Assembly: GCA_013399875.1 (NCBI GenBank)
Contig: VXAZ01001688.1
Coordinates: 731,186-795,185, forward strand
Length of the DNA stretch: 64,000 bases
Source: Gymnorhina tibicen
Taxonomy: Eukaryota; Chordata; Aves; Passeriformes; Artamidae
Direction: 5' to 3'
Shown piece by piece: positions 25,140 through 37,347 of the stretch (the stretch's first letter is position 1; every line of letters begins with the position of its first letter). The notes under the pieces are model-generated. The model did not search any database. It worked only from the letters and a program-made list of their open reading frames with translations, and was not told the origin of the DNA. The position numbers were made by a program, and so were the translations under genes.

Positions 25140-27891
25140 CCACTCACAGGTGTTGGGTCTTGAGACCAGACAGGGGTCAAATAAGTGCCCCAAAATGTGT
25201 TTGGGGGTCCTGAGCATTGGCTGTTGCACCCCAGGGAGCTGGGGAGGGCTGTGACCCCTGGTAGTGTACACGGAGCTGCAGTGCCCCAGCCGTGACAACC
25301 TTATGTAAAGCTCTTCCCCTGACTCCATGAGTGTTTTTTCTGAGAATATGAGAATGATCCAGCACTGCCGTCTTCAAACCCAGGGAGACAAAGCTTATTG
25401 GAGCTGTGTTCCACCTGGGAACTCGTGATGTCCAGGCAAACTGCTCCAGGTCTTCAGTTGTTGGACCCGGTATCAAACAGTGTTTATTTAAGAATAGGCT
25501 TTATTTTATGGCAATTTCAGAACCTCTGCCTATTGTTCTGGCAAGGAGATTTGCCTTCAGGGAGGATTGGCATGTGGCTCTGTGAGAAAGAGGCTACCTT
25601 AACAGAAAGGTTGGAAAACATCAAAAAAGGAAGGCAGAAAGCAATTGTTAAAAATGTTGGCACAAAAGGTGGTTTTCTGAAGGCATGTGGGAAAGATACT
25701 ATATCTGTGTCCCTTTTTTTCCTGCAAGTATGGAGAGAGGGAATACCAGTCCTGTATGTATATTGTGTTTCTTTTGGCCTTTGCTGTAAACATGTTCATT
25801 TTGATCATTGCAGATTGATATAGAACTGGAATCACTCGTGGCCCAGACAGGACACAACAGTACAAAGCCTTCTCTGCTGACAACTGCACTCTCATGTTGT
25901 AGTTCAGTCTTTTGTGTGTTTGCATTGATGGGGAAGGAGTTGGTTCAGCCTGTTTGGGCTCCCTGCTCTTTTTCCACGTCAGCCAGCATTTATGGGGAAT
26001 AAATGATATGTTCATTAAAAAGTGCAGTACTGGTTCTGGCAGGCAGCTTAAGTAAACCAGTCCTACTTCTGAGCCACAGCAGTAGTGGAACTTTTAACAT
26101 CTTTTCCTTCTTCTTTGCTCATCTCCCTGTTGAGTAAACTCTTCAAAGCCCAAGACAATCTGTCTTAGAAATGCTGTGAAGTGAAGAACGAGCAGCGGGA
26201 GCTACAAGTGGTGGCAGCAGTGGTTCTGAGGATACTTTATAGAGTTGGCTCATGGCTGGTTACAGGATTAGCTCCATTGGGAGGCTCTCTGAATCTAAAG
26301 TAGGGGTTTTCTGTGGGACTGAGCCCTCACTTCTACTTGGCTATTTATGAAAAAACACGGTCGGTTCTTTTGCTGTGGCAGACCTGTTTGATTTCTGTTC
26401 CCCTTATCTTGCTGTGGGGCATTCTCTAAGAAATCCTTGTCCTAGGATGCTAGACTGGCCCTGTGCTGTTCTCTCTGAGATGGGAGGTTTTTTCTGTTTC
26501 TGCCCATTTTTTCAGGTGTTTTGTTATTTGGTCTTTGGTCACAATTAGTCTCCCTCACAGGTTGTTTTATTAACGTGTCCTCAATCACTACCTAATCTTT
26601 ACACACCATAAGGCTCTTCACTTCCCTTCTGTTCCAATTTTTTTTCCCCAACAGCATCCTTCTCTCACGCTCTGGTGCATTGTTTCTCTTCCGTCGATAC
26701 ACAATAGCAGCTCTTACTCCTTCTGTGTGCACTCCTGTTGCTCTTGAATATCATGGCTAGGATCTGATTTTTGCCATGTTGTGCAGTTGCCTTTCCCCTC
26801 CCATTCTTTGGCTTCCTGATCTCCGTGTGCCGCCGGATTAAACCTCTCATGCTCGTTTGTGCATCTTCCTTGTACCCAGCTCACTGCAACCCCTTCGATT
26901 CAGACAGAGCTCATCATACATGAACAGATTGCATCTGTTCAAAAAAGAGCCCCAATCCACACAGTATTCATTTAACCAGCAGTGATAGGAGTGAATTCAT
27001 TTGAGATTCATATGGATGTCATAGACTGTGAGTTACAGTGTAAGCATCAGTTAATGGACACTCGCAGGGAAGTGTTTCCTATCAAATAATACATCACTGA
27101 GCTACATGAAGTGGTTTATGTATTTTTTTTCCCTTCTATGATTTCATCATGGCTAAGGAAGGTATGATTGCCTGGCCTTGTATTTCTTTAGCAAGCAGCG
27201 TTGCTTAATGTTTTATTGATGTATTTTTAAATAATTTATCTTTAAACCTTTGTTTAATGGATGTATTTTTATTCAGAATTTGATACCAGAGAAGGTAGGT
27301 CTGACAGTTCATGTTTGCACTCTGACAATATTTCTCTTGTGAACTTTTTTTAGGTCTCTTACATAAACAGTAATTTTACATTTTTTCATCTCTATTTTTA
27401 ATTACCCAGTCAATCATTTTAAGTGGCTTGTATTGATATTTAACAAATGTATTAGTCAATGTGAACAACAGTTTGTTTTGCTTCAGCTCTATTTCAATTT
27501 CCACTAAAAGTGATAAGTATAAAAATAAAGAATAGTTGCTCAAGGCACCATCATTAAGATCCAAGGCATCTCCTAGAGAAGGTATTAATGCTAAAACTGA
27601 AGTATTTCATAGGTGGGATTTCCACAGGCAGTCCTTGTTTCCCAAAGCCAATCCTCACTGAATTGGGCCAATGGTTAATACTTGAAACATGTAGATTAAA
27701 ATATATTCCAAGGATTTTTTGGGTGCTACCAACTTTACCTGGATCATATGTGGAAATATTTATTTATTCTTCCACTGGATGAGGTCCCACTTGCTTTCCA
27801 AAGCACCTTCCTTGGCTCTGTGTAGCTTTTTCCTGTGGCTGGTGCAGCAACAGGGCAGGGGATGGGGGAACTGTGGGATCCCAGGGGGAGC

Positions 27892-27910
27892 TGCATCCCA
27901 GTGGGATGCA
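27892..27910. repeat. 9-bp-arm perfect palindrome
   Basis: TGCATCCCA and TGGGATGCA flank a single central G. Outside them, GGGAGC at 27886 and GCTCCC near 27915 extend the pairing imperfectly. The site lies within a GC-rich patch (about 27830-27970). It could form a small cruciform; no function is evident. Confidence 0.8.
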
Positions 27911-29137
27911 TCAGGGCTCCCCCATTCCTCACAAGCTGGGCACAGGCTCTGGTGGGGCAGGAAGGGAGGAATGTTTCCGGTCTGTGCACAATGGAATTAA
28001 AATAAGCACAGTGAAGCTGTATTAGGAAAATTAGGAAACACAAATCAACAAGACGAGAGAGAAATACACTGAGAATCTTCTAGAGGAAAACTCTTCCTCA
28101 GTGATATCGAGCTGAATTCTCAGAATGTGTTTCCTACCTTGAAAAAGATACTGAGAATAAAAAAATATATTCTGGGTTTTTTTACACTTGTGATGTTTGT
28201 GTGCCTTAGCAGTGTTTCTGCTGGGTTTCTCTGTATTTAGCTGTCTGAACATTTAGGGCAGTATTTAAAACACAAGAAAGATGTGTAATGTTGAGCTGAT
28301 GTTTTGGGTGTAGCTTGCTGTAAATATATGAACATACACATTATCCTCTCTGAATTTAAAAAAATGAACAAATTGAAAATGTGCTGTCCAGCCTGTATTT
28401 TTGCCATGTTTTATTCACTATAAAAATAGCGTAGACATTCACCACATCTGCTATTGTACAACTTGGCTATGTTTGAACTAAAGCCCCACCATCTTAAGAC
28501 AACACTTTGATGTGGGTGTTTCTTTAAGTCTTAAAGGCACACACTGCACCATCAAAGCTACACCTGAACTTTAGGGTATTTACCTTGCTTAATGAGGAAT
28601 GTTTTCCACGTTTTTTTTCCCCGTGACATTTTTGTACCGCACAATGTTTCTGTGTCTTCTTTTTCTATTTAAAATTTAAAGAGCTACATTTGGGAGAGGA
28701 ACAATGTAGGTAAAAGAGACCCCTGGAGTGTGTCTGATGTGATAGTTCTCTTCTGTGGCACCATTTTTCCTCCTGCTGTGGGAGAGCTAAATGATAGTGC
28801 CTTATACCTTACTGAATAAAGGCGAACACAGTTTCCAGCTGTGAACATGTGATCAGGTTTTGTGTTTGATTTTTGCACACAAGTGTACTCCTGCAAGCAT
28901 ACCCACACACTCCTATGCAAACACTCCGGACGGGAGTGATTGTTGACTCAGTCATTAATCTCCCCTCAATTAATCACATTAAGTATTAAGGTGCCTTTCT
29001 GTGCAGAGAGGGACGACAGCCTTTTCTGTTTTACCTTCGTGGAGAATCTCTACACAACCAATTTACTTTCTGGCTAAAGATGTTGAAAGATGTGTTGAGA
29101 TACGTTGTTATATGAAAACACAGCAGAACACTATTGT

Positions 29138-29195
29138 CTGATCCTGAAACCCTCTGAGGATTACTCAGTAATCCTATTGATATTGTTGGGAATAA
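29138..29195. repeat. Old amniote repeat remnant
   Basis: TCTGATCCTGAAACCCTCTG followed by ATTACTCAGTAATCCTATTG resembles the old sauropsid repeat that reads GATCCTGCAAA, then TACTCA, then AGTAATCCCATTGA. Degenerate, short and noncoding. Probably related to the fragments at about 8.3 kb and 21.8 kb. Confidence 0.45.
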
Positions 29196-30122
29196 AGGTT
29201 GCAAGACCTAGCTCCTAATTGTTACATATGTACCAAAAGTAACACAACGCTTATTCTGATCTTTCATGAGTGTTTTATTTTTATGCTGTTTATCTTTTCA
29301 AGGCTGCTCATAAACCATAACAATATTCATTCTCTGGACAGAGCTTGGCTTGTATTTCAGTGCTATTATGATGACTATGACCACATTTCTTACTTAACCA
29401 AAATATTAAACAAATTAAAATCATGCCTTTTATTTTTCCTCCCAGAATGAGATCTATTGTTGTGAAAGCTGAAGACCTGCACTTGTATTCTTCAAGAGTG
29501 TGGCATGTCATGTTGTTTGTTAAACACCCAGAACTCATAATATCCGTCTCTCTGGCTCACTGAGCAGCAGAAAAAAATGGGTCCTGAAGGAATACATTTG
29601 GAGACAAAGAAGAAAAGTTATTTTTTTTTTAGTGATCAGATGGCATAATTGTTGGTTGGCGTTAAGTGGCTCTGAATATGAGGGGAGGGAGGACTAATTT
29701 CTGAGTAAATGAGCAACATCTGAAATCACCAGAGGGGCCCAATCCTTTTAGCACCAGCGATGGTGCAGTTGTGCCATTGATTTTTTTTTTTTATTTTATA
29801 ATTTTTACTTTAAGAAAAGAAAAACCGGTGGCTGTCATGAAAGACTTGTGCTCCTCAGAGTGAGCAGCTTGCTCCCTGCAGGCTCACTGGATCTCTGAGT
29901 GCCACTACTCGTACCTTCAAGGCGCTTTGCTGGGCTTTGTATTATGCACTCGCAGACAGACACCCCTGAGTTCAAGTGGTGCTGGGAACGTGACGGATCC
30001 CTGGCAGCACAGACGAGATCTCTGCAGGAAAGGACAAACGAGGCCTGTGGTTCACAAGTTCACCTTGGTTTTGTGCTGCTGCCCATCAGCATTGCTTAAG
30101 TGTGATTTTTTACGTTTTCGTG

Positions 30123-30815
30123 TCATTTTCCTTTGTTATGTGATGAGGATGGATTGGTTTGAACTTTGCAGCAATTAGAGATGGCCGGAGGGGTGGTGTT
30201 TTCAAATGTTTGTTTTTGTGATAAAATCCAGATTTGGGAAGCTTGTGATGGAAGCTTGCTTTGTGAGCAACGACCAGCAGATCCACAAAGGTAGCAGCAG
30301 CCAGAGTGTAAAATAGCAGCAATCTGTAGACACCTGTCAGAGGTGAGGTTGCAGTGCTGCAACAATGTCCAGGTGGACCCTTCCATCCCTCCATCTGCCT
30401 CAGCACCAGAATCTGGGGCCAGGCAGAAAACCAGAGTATGGCCCGAGCCCTGTAAGTCACTGACCAGCAATGTCCATCCTCCACTAATTGAAAGAATTAA
30501 ATATTCCTTCTGATGCTGCGGAAGGAATGCATCACACTCTTCAGGCACAAGAGGAAATAAGAGAATAAAAGCACAAGCAGCTCTGGCAGGAGCGGAGCGA
30601 GGGCTCTGGGCAGCAGGTGCACTTGGCAAGAGGGCGGGAAGAAAATGCTGTGGCTTTGGCAGCTGCTCTTCAGTATCTGCACAATGTGTAGCCGGGGTAG
30701 AGCTGGTGACAGTTCCTGGAGCAGGGAGTGCTGAATGGTGCTCCCAGTCACCACTGCCTTTCCCCTCGGATCCTCGTTCACACCTGTGTAAATAAGAACA
30801 CAGCAGGGGCAGCAC
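30123..30815 (-). other. Longest open frame, probably not a gene
   Basis: A 230-codon ATG-to-stop frame runs on the minus strand. The predicted protein is rich in Ala, Pro, Ser and Leu. It shows no signal peptide, transmembrane span, zinc finger, coiled coil or other domain I recognise. Two other minus-strand frames overlap it (30497-30781 and 30110-30484), which is typical of locally stop-poor GC-rich DNA rather than coding sequence. No promoter or splice structure was evident. I list it only because it is the longest frame in the window. Confidence 0.12.
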
Positions 30816-31515
30816 CGAAATAGAACAGATGTTTTACCTCACCGAGCACGTATTTCTGTGCACAGTGCTATGCCGTGGCCTCACAGCCAGGTAAGAGCAG
30901 GAGAAAAGACTGAGTGAGGATATACAGGGAAAAAGGCTTTCTATGTTCCCTTTTTTCCCCTATTTTCCTTCCCCTTTCATAGCCACTTGTGTGTGTACTT
31001 GTGTCTTTATTGGTTATTGAGACTATCTTCATTCTTCTAGCCTGAGCTCAGACATTTGGGAGGTTTTGGAAGGCTTCCAGCAGGAAAAATTAGAACTTCT
31101 GGATCTGGATCCAGTCCCTGTTAACATCAACATCAAGACTCTTCCTTGCTTTATAGGAACTGAATCACACTCTTGACCTGTGTGTAGCTGTCAGCACTGT
31201 CTGTGTCTGGCAGATGCAGCCTTTTTAGCAGCAGCAGAAGGATGATTTCTACCAAGCCTGGCTCTGAAGGAAGCAGAAGCAATGGAGCCTGAGAAGACAG
31301 GGACAATGTTTGTATTCTTAGAAATAAACTAGAGTGTAATGGAGGAATCCAGGCAGGTGTTGCAGGAGGTAGCACCAATGGCTGCAGAGTCAGAATTAAG
31401 TCTTCCTTAGAATATAACAGTTGGCTGTAATTTTATTGTTTTCTCCTGTGGATTTATGAAAGACTTTATTCCAGATTCTCAGGAAGCAAGAGAGCAGCGC
31501 TGCTTTCTGTTCATG

Positions 31516-31770
31516 TTCATAGAATCATTTAGCTTGGAAAAGACTCTTTAACATTATTGAGCCCGACTGCCAGTTAACCCAGCACTGCCAGGGCCACCCC
31601 TAACCCGTGTCCCCAAGGACACATACAACTGTCCTTGGCCCGTCGATCCAGCATGTCCAGATCCCTCTGCAGGGCCTTCCCACTCTCCAGGAGATCAACA
31701 TTCCCACCCAGCTTGTCTGCAGACTTGCTGAGGGTGCATTTGATCCCTTGTCCAGGCCATTTGGCAATGT
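31516..31770 (-). mobile_element. CR1 fragment with internal deletion
   Basis: On the minus strand this is a CR1 LINE copy. The 3' end begins at the plus-strand word TCATAGAATCATTTAG, then GGAAAAGACTC, then AACCCAGCACTGCCA and TGTCCCCAAGGACAC. Near 31640 it jumps to a part that normally lies several hundred bases further upstream in CR1: GATCCCTCTGCAGGGCCTTC, AGGAGATCAACATTCCCACC, CAGACTTGCTGAGGGTGCA and TTGATCCC. An internal segment is therefore missing. The copy is diverged and inactive. The right edge is approximate because similarity fades after about 31765. Confidence 0.88.
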
Positions 31771-33859
31771 CTGGACTACAGCAGATCAATGTGTGCAGTC
31801 ATAGCTTACTGTCCAAATCCATCTCATTACAGATATAGTGGTATTTCATAGTTACTTCAGAGGCCCTCTTAGAACCTTTTCTGAAGTCTTCATTTAACCA
31901 AGCACAATACAAAATAGGTTTCTCCAGAAAACCAGCACCTTAAAAAAAAAAATATCGTCTGTCAAGAACCCAGAGCAATAATTGCCAGCACAGAAAAATG
32001 ACTGTCTGGCCTGCACAGGAGCAAAAAAGCTTCAATTTGTGTGTGGTCACTAATGGTGGTGCCTGACAGCTCAACTGAACTCCTGCCTTTGTGGAGGGAG
32101 GGCTTTCAAACTGCCTTGGTTCAGAAGCAGGGTTGCATGCACTGGTTGACAACTGAAACTTTCCAGTTGTCTCCCATCTTCATAAATAACATGCAATTAG
32201 CAATTTTTTTTTCTAGAACTTACAGAAAAACCTGTAGCAGGGTGCTTGTAATTGGTGAAATTTATTCTTTAGATTTATATGCTGGATTTTGCTCTAATTT
32301 AAATCACTAGTGTGAAAGCATTGCTTAAAATATTTAGGAGGATTGGGATAGGTAAAATAAACAAGGGCCAGAGAAGTGAGGTGCAAGACTTGTGTCATCT
32401 TGGTATTGAATAACATTTCCCAGGCCAGGGCCCTAATGGATCCTGATTCCTTTTTATCGGTTTGTGGGTTGCCAAAACAGGCTTTGAATGTGCCAAGACA
32501 CCTCTTAATGATTTAATGTCTGAGTTTATTTTTTATCGAAAAATCTGTGTCTCTGACAGCCGACTGACAGCAACAAGTGAAACGGGAAGGGAACCCAGCC
32601 TGCTGTCCCGAACAAGCTGGCAAACCTTATTTGTCTGGAATCCATTCCATGCCATTCCCATGAGCTGAAACATGCAGGGATTTTGTCCTGTATGCAGCCA
32701 GGAATTTATGTCATCAAGTAATTATAGGGCTGTACTATTTAAAGTAGGTTTGGTATTTTGGTGACTAGAGCGAGAATTGAGGAATTTGTTACTGTTAGAT
32801 TAATTTCAGTGTTTTCAATAGTCAGTCCTTTACACAACAGGAACTGGAGACAAAAATCCCTGGACGTGAGGTATGATTGAAATCAACTGCTACCAAAGTC
32901 AGTGGAATGATGGCAGCAGCTGAGAATTTGCGTTGAGATCTTCAAACCGCTGGGTTGTGGGAGCTCCGGCAAAGAGCTGGAGTTAATGACAATTGTTACC
33001 ACCTGTTTTCTCTGAAAGAATTTCCCAGTCGTTCTGTCTTTCAGCAGGTATGTCCACCTCATATTGTACATAATTTCCACCTGAAGAAAGGTCAAGACTC
33101 TGTGTGGAAAGGAACTGAACTCTTCTTTTACTGGCTAGTCTGTGAATAAGAGAAATTTGCTCCTTAGCAGTATGCATTTTACATAAAAGTCCATTTTCTC
33201 GCAAAGGAGAGGATATGCCCTCAGAGGGTTTTAAAATGGGGAGTTCCGGGGGCAGGGAGCACTACTTTAGCTCTACAGTACAGCTGGTGATTCTGCTGAC
33301 CTGTGCTTATATAAAAATGGGGCAAAAGTTCGTGTAACAGATCTGAATAGTTGGAGGGGAAGGATCAGATGCCTTAAAATATTCTGTTATCTTTGTGTTA
33401 AAGTAAAGAGGATTGTGAAGGTTATGCAGAATGTAACTTGACCTGATTTTCCCCCCGAGCGGCCTCCGATGTTATCTTCACTTAGCAGGAATTCCTTGGG
33501 AGTTTTTCCCAATGTGTAGTTATGCACTATTTGTCTAATTACAAAGTCGAGTGCAGTTATGGTCTCTCATGTGTGGCTGGATAAAACTGAGGAGAAATGA
33601 TGAATACAAGAAGTAAGAAGAAAGGGTGACAACAAGCAGTGGTTGGTTCCATAAGCAATTGATTACCTTCTGAAATTTTGGGCAATTCACAGCCCTTCTG
33701 CAGGGGGTGGATTTGCTAAACAATTGAGCAGGGATTGTGTCAAGGTTTCATATCTTTTAAGAGGAGTATGACAAACTGGGCCTGGAAGGTGTGGCAGCTG
33801 GCCAGGAGAAATGGAATGAACATGGCACTAAATTGGGAGGCTGAGTGGTTTCTAGAAAG

Positions 33860-33902
33860 AGATGAAACCACCAGTTTCATCTACTCACCAGCTGGTGAGT
33901 AG
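33860..33902. repeat. Two abutting hairpins including a 22-bp palindrome
   Basis: Positions 33881-33902 form a spacer-free perfect palindrome with 11-bp arms (CTACTCACCAG and its complement), centred on the E-box CAGCTG. Immediately upstream, 33860-33868 (AGATGAAAC) pairs perfectly with 33874-33882 (GTTTCATCT) around a 5-nt loop, sharing two bases with the palindrome. A 22-bp perfect palindrome is expected about 0.015 times in random DNA of this length. No transposon ends or coding context are visible. Confidence 0.95.
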
Positions 33903-36900
33903 AAAAGGTAAATAGGAGAAGTGTAGAAAGGAGCTTCTGTATATGGGAATTCTAAAAAGTGTAGAAAGAGCCTAAAATAGCAGGAAAAGGACTGTGCTGT
34001 GCCATTGAGATGCAAAGGGAAAATGTCATTTAAAATCAGGTGGAGCAAGTGAGTATTAACTCAGAGAAAATGGAAACAAAGCTGAGGAGCCCAAGTGCAG
34101 TGACATGACTCTACTGATGAAACTGTACTGTCAGCCCTGGTCAGTGATCTCTGCCGTGCCCCAGGTGCCAAAACAGGGTGATCTCTTATCCTTTGGGGGA
34201 TGGAGTTGATTTGGGGAATTCACCCACTTCTTGCTTGAAGTGAGAGTTTTCTTCTGTAGAAGAGAAAGCAGCTCTGCTCTCAGCTTGCTGAGAGATCCTC
34301 CCGAGCGTGAATTGAGTGATGCTTCTTCTGAATTTGCAAATGGCTTGAAACAATAGCTCAACCACGCATAGGCATTGTCCCCTCTAATCATAACAGCCTG
34401 TTAACTAGAAGACCTAATTAAGCAGTTCAACAGTTAATAATAACCCATCAGTTAGCAGGAACATCAAGATAATATGTTTGTCCTGTCGTCCCAGACTACC
34501 TTCCCAAGCTCTGGTACGGAAAGTGCAAATGCTTTTTTGCTGCCGGGATCTACAATTTCTGTTATAGGACCGGTCAAAAATCAATGCAAGAGCTCCCTGG
34601 CATACTGCATATTGAAACTGTTGCAGTAGTGGAAATAAAAGTCAGATAAATGTTGTCAGGTTTAGGACGTTAATGTTTGAACTTACCAAGTTCAGTAAAA
34701 CTTATACTTCTTAATTTTAATAGGATCATTCTAGAATTGAAAATGTTTTATATGAATATAAAAGAGCTTTTGCTGTTTGAGCAGTAGCCAGTTTATTGGA
34801 GTAAAACGTGCCTTTTGTATTTTGGGTTGTTATTTCGTTTTCTGTTTGGTGTAATTAAAATCATATGTACATTGCTGCTGTGTTATGTGTTTGTATGAAG
34901 GATGAAAGAGGCCAACCATGGGCTGCATTTTGTTAAAGAATTAATTTACAAGTACTGAAGAAAGAGGCTACTTAGACTTGCCAAAACATGCTGTGTGCTC
35001 TTGAGCCGGATGGGGAAGACAGGAATGCCAGTAGAGCAGTCACCTGTGGTCTTTATTCCTCAGCCAGGGACATTGTTCTACACCTTTAAGTACAGTTTGT
35101 TCGTGCATGTTTCAGAAAGCTTTGGCGGAATTGGAATGGGAATCTATATGCATTTTCTTAGTCAACAAGAGGTAGATGGAATATGAGGCGATTTCACTGA
35201 AGCATAGCTGTGAAAATGGCCCTCTCATCCTAATGATCCAGGAAGTGAAATTCCCGGCTCCAGGCAAGGGGAAATGCAGTGTGTGATGGGCTATTCTGCT
35301 CACTTCAGTCCAGCCAGCTCCAAAGGGCTTCCATCTATCAGCCAGGGGATTGTCCAGCTCCTTGCCTATGGAAGTTGAAGAGGCAGCGTATAAAAGCATA
35401 AATCTAAAAGTCAGAGGAAGAATTCAGTGTGGTAAATGGTGCTCTTCTGGGTAGTCACATATTAAAGGCAGGTTTATTTTAAGGATAATTTGGGAGGGTT
35501 TTGTGGGGGTTTTTTTGCTGTTAATCTAGGAAAGCTGAAAGATGGATCTTTGTTTCTTTACAAATAAAGCCAAAAATGTACAGAATCCCTTGATATTACC
35601 ATGCTAACTGATCCCAGTAACTTTGAGGGCGCAGTTCTTGGGTTTGATGTCAAGCAGGTGCTCCCGTGTTTTGTAGTGTCAGCCTGAATGTGATGAGAGC
35701 TCCTGCTGTAGTCAACTGACCCTGTTTATTTCTTTGCTGGAGGAGACCTGGCAAGATCGCAACCAGAGGTGGCATGGCTTCAGAATTTCCAGTGAAATTA
35801 TTTATAATTTCATGCAAGCAACTGCAGCCGATAATTGCATAGGACAACTCTGGCAGTTCACAGAGAGCCCAGACGTCTCGGGGCAAGAACTTGATGTCTC
35901 TCCTAATTCCTGATGAATGACGATCTTTCACATCAGGCAATGCCATTTGTCAGCAAGTTGTGTCCTCACAGATTGTGCCACTGTAGCTGAGATAATGAAG
36001 TGTGATGTTCAAGATTTTGTCCTAAAAACAACAACAACAAAATGCCTTCATATTGGGTCACTGTTATCAGCTGAAATTTATTGCAGTTGAAGGAAGCTGG
36101 GCAGATGTTAAAACGCTCATGCTGCCCATGAGCCAGGGGCTTCCTCTGTTTATTATTTCCTGGCTGCTTGGCACATTCTTGTGACGCACAACAAACCCCC
36201 ATTATGAAGGATTATATGATGAGGCAACAAGCATGTGAAAGATAGCAACCAAATGGTGACTCCCAATTACATGAAAAATTACTATAATCACCCCTGCTGT
36301 AACACCCGTCTGTTGGCAAAGTGGTTGATCCCCTTGAAAAGCTTTAGAAGACCCACTGTATTAAATAAAAATCTCAGTTCTGTGTGTAATCATAAAAATT
36401 AACACTGTCACTTTAAAAAAATCAAATTGGTGTCCTAAAGGGAAACCTACTAAGCTGTGTAAAGTAGCTATTATGAAAATGTTTAGCCTTTTGAATGTAT
36501 TTCAGACAGCATTTGTGTTGCCAGATTTGTCAGCCAAAAACTCACTAAGCAGATTTGTCAGTAGCTGAGGCCATAATCTGTAAAACAGACATTGGCATAG
36601 AGATTAAAGATCAAGAGAATTATATAGTTTTTGTTACCATATGCCAAGATTCTTCTTCTTTAAAAAAAAAAAAAAGTTTATTTTGTGCGGGCTGTATCTT
36701 AAGGGCTGCTGCTCTTTCTGTTTTGTTGTCTCAAACAGTGGAATTTCCTGTCAGAAAAGGGAAACTGTTTTATTCTCATACTTCAGGCTCAGTGTAGCTG
36801 TCACCCTTATGCATTGCTGAGTTCTGCAGCGTGTTTCACAAAATCAAACTTATGTATTACAGTTCTTTTGCTTCATGTGTGCAATACCTGTGTTTCCCTG

Positions 36901-37191
36901 GGCCTGCTGCCCTCTCCAGCAGAGAGGGCTTCCCAAGATGGAATCAAACAGGAAAGCTGGGCTTCCTAAAAACAGGCCATGAAGAGTGAGTAGCTCATGA
37001 TACTGCCAACCATTGGGAGTCACCGCTTTTGGGACGGGGGACTGTGCTGGGACACCATGGCTTTGGGGGCAGGATTGGAATAAACTCAGGGCCCTCTTGG
37101 TGCCGGGACCTCCATTGCTTTTGAAGTTTTGTACCTGTGTAATAGTCTGGAAATTGGGTCTTTGGCAACTTTTTGCTGTAAAAGAACATAC

Positions 37192-37347
37192 TTTGACCAC
37201 TGTGGTCGCTGGCGTGGCACTGGTGAGGTGATTGCGCAGTCACAACATGCATGGATTCTTCGAGCACCGCGTAGGTCAGCCTGGACGTACTTCCACGCTC
37301 CCTTTATGTCGTTATTCCTGTGACTGACAGCAGTCCATGCTGCAGTC
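37192..37347 (-). other. CpG-rich open segment, possible exon
   Basis: On the minus strand a pyrimidine-containing tract ending in CTATAG precedes 37347, and AAA followed by GTATGT lies at the other edge (37192/37191), which would fit splice acceptor and donor sites. The enclosed 156 nt is divisible by three and open in one frame (about 52 codons, containing a run like WKYVQADLRGARR). It holds nine CpGs in otherwise CpG-poor DNA. I recognise no protein family, and a 52-codon open stretch is not rare by chance. A lncRNA exon, an unrecognised coding exon or a small regulatory CpG cluster are all possible. Confidence 0.15.

Larger units (their letters stand above)
24691..31515. other. Gene-free region with GC-rich patches
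   Basis: No gene was recognised. GC-rich patches at 24.94-25.28 kb (with a short TG repeat), 27.83-27.97 kb and 30.25-30.78 kb interrupt AT-rich unique DNA and produce chance frames of 100-230 codons. A remnant of an old repeat lies at about 29.14-29.19 kb. A T12 run begins at 29781. The rest shows nothing I can name. Confidence 0.7.

Noticed and set aside
24940..25330. GC-rich patch with 75-150-codon frames on both strands
   Set aside because: Overlapping frames on both strands with no domain; fits GC-rich noncoding DNA or an unidentified repeat.
31574..31838. Three frames of 65-71 codons on both strands
   Set aside because: They lie within or at the edge of the deleted CR1 copy at 31516-31770.
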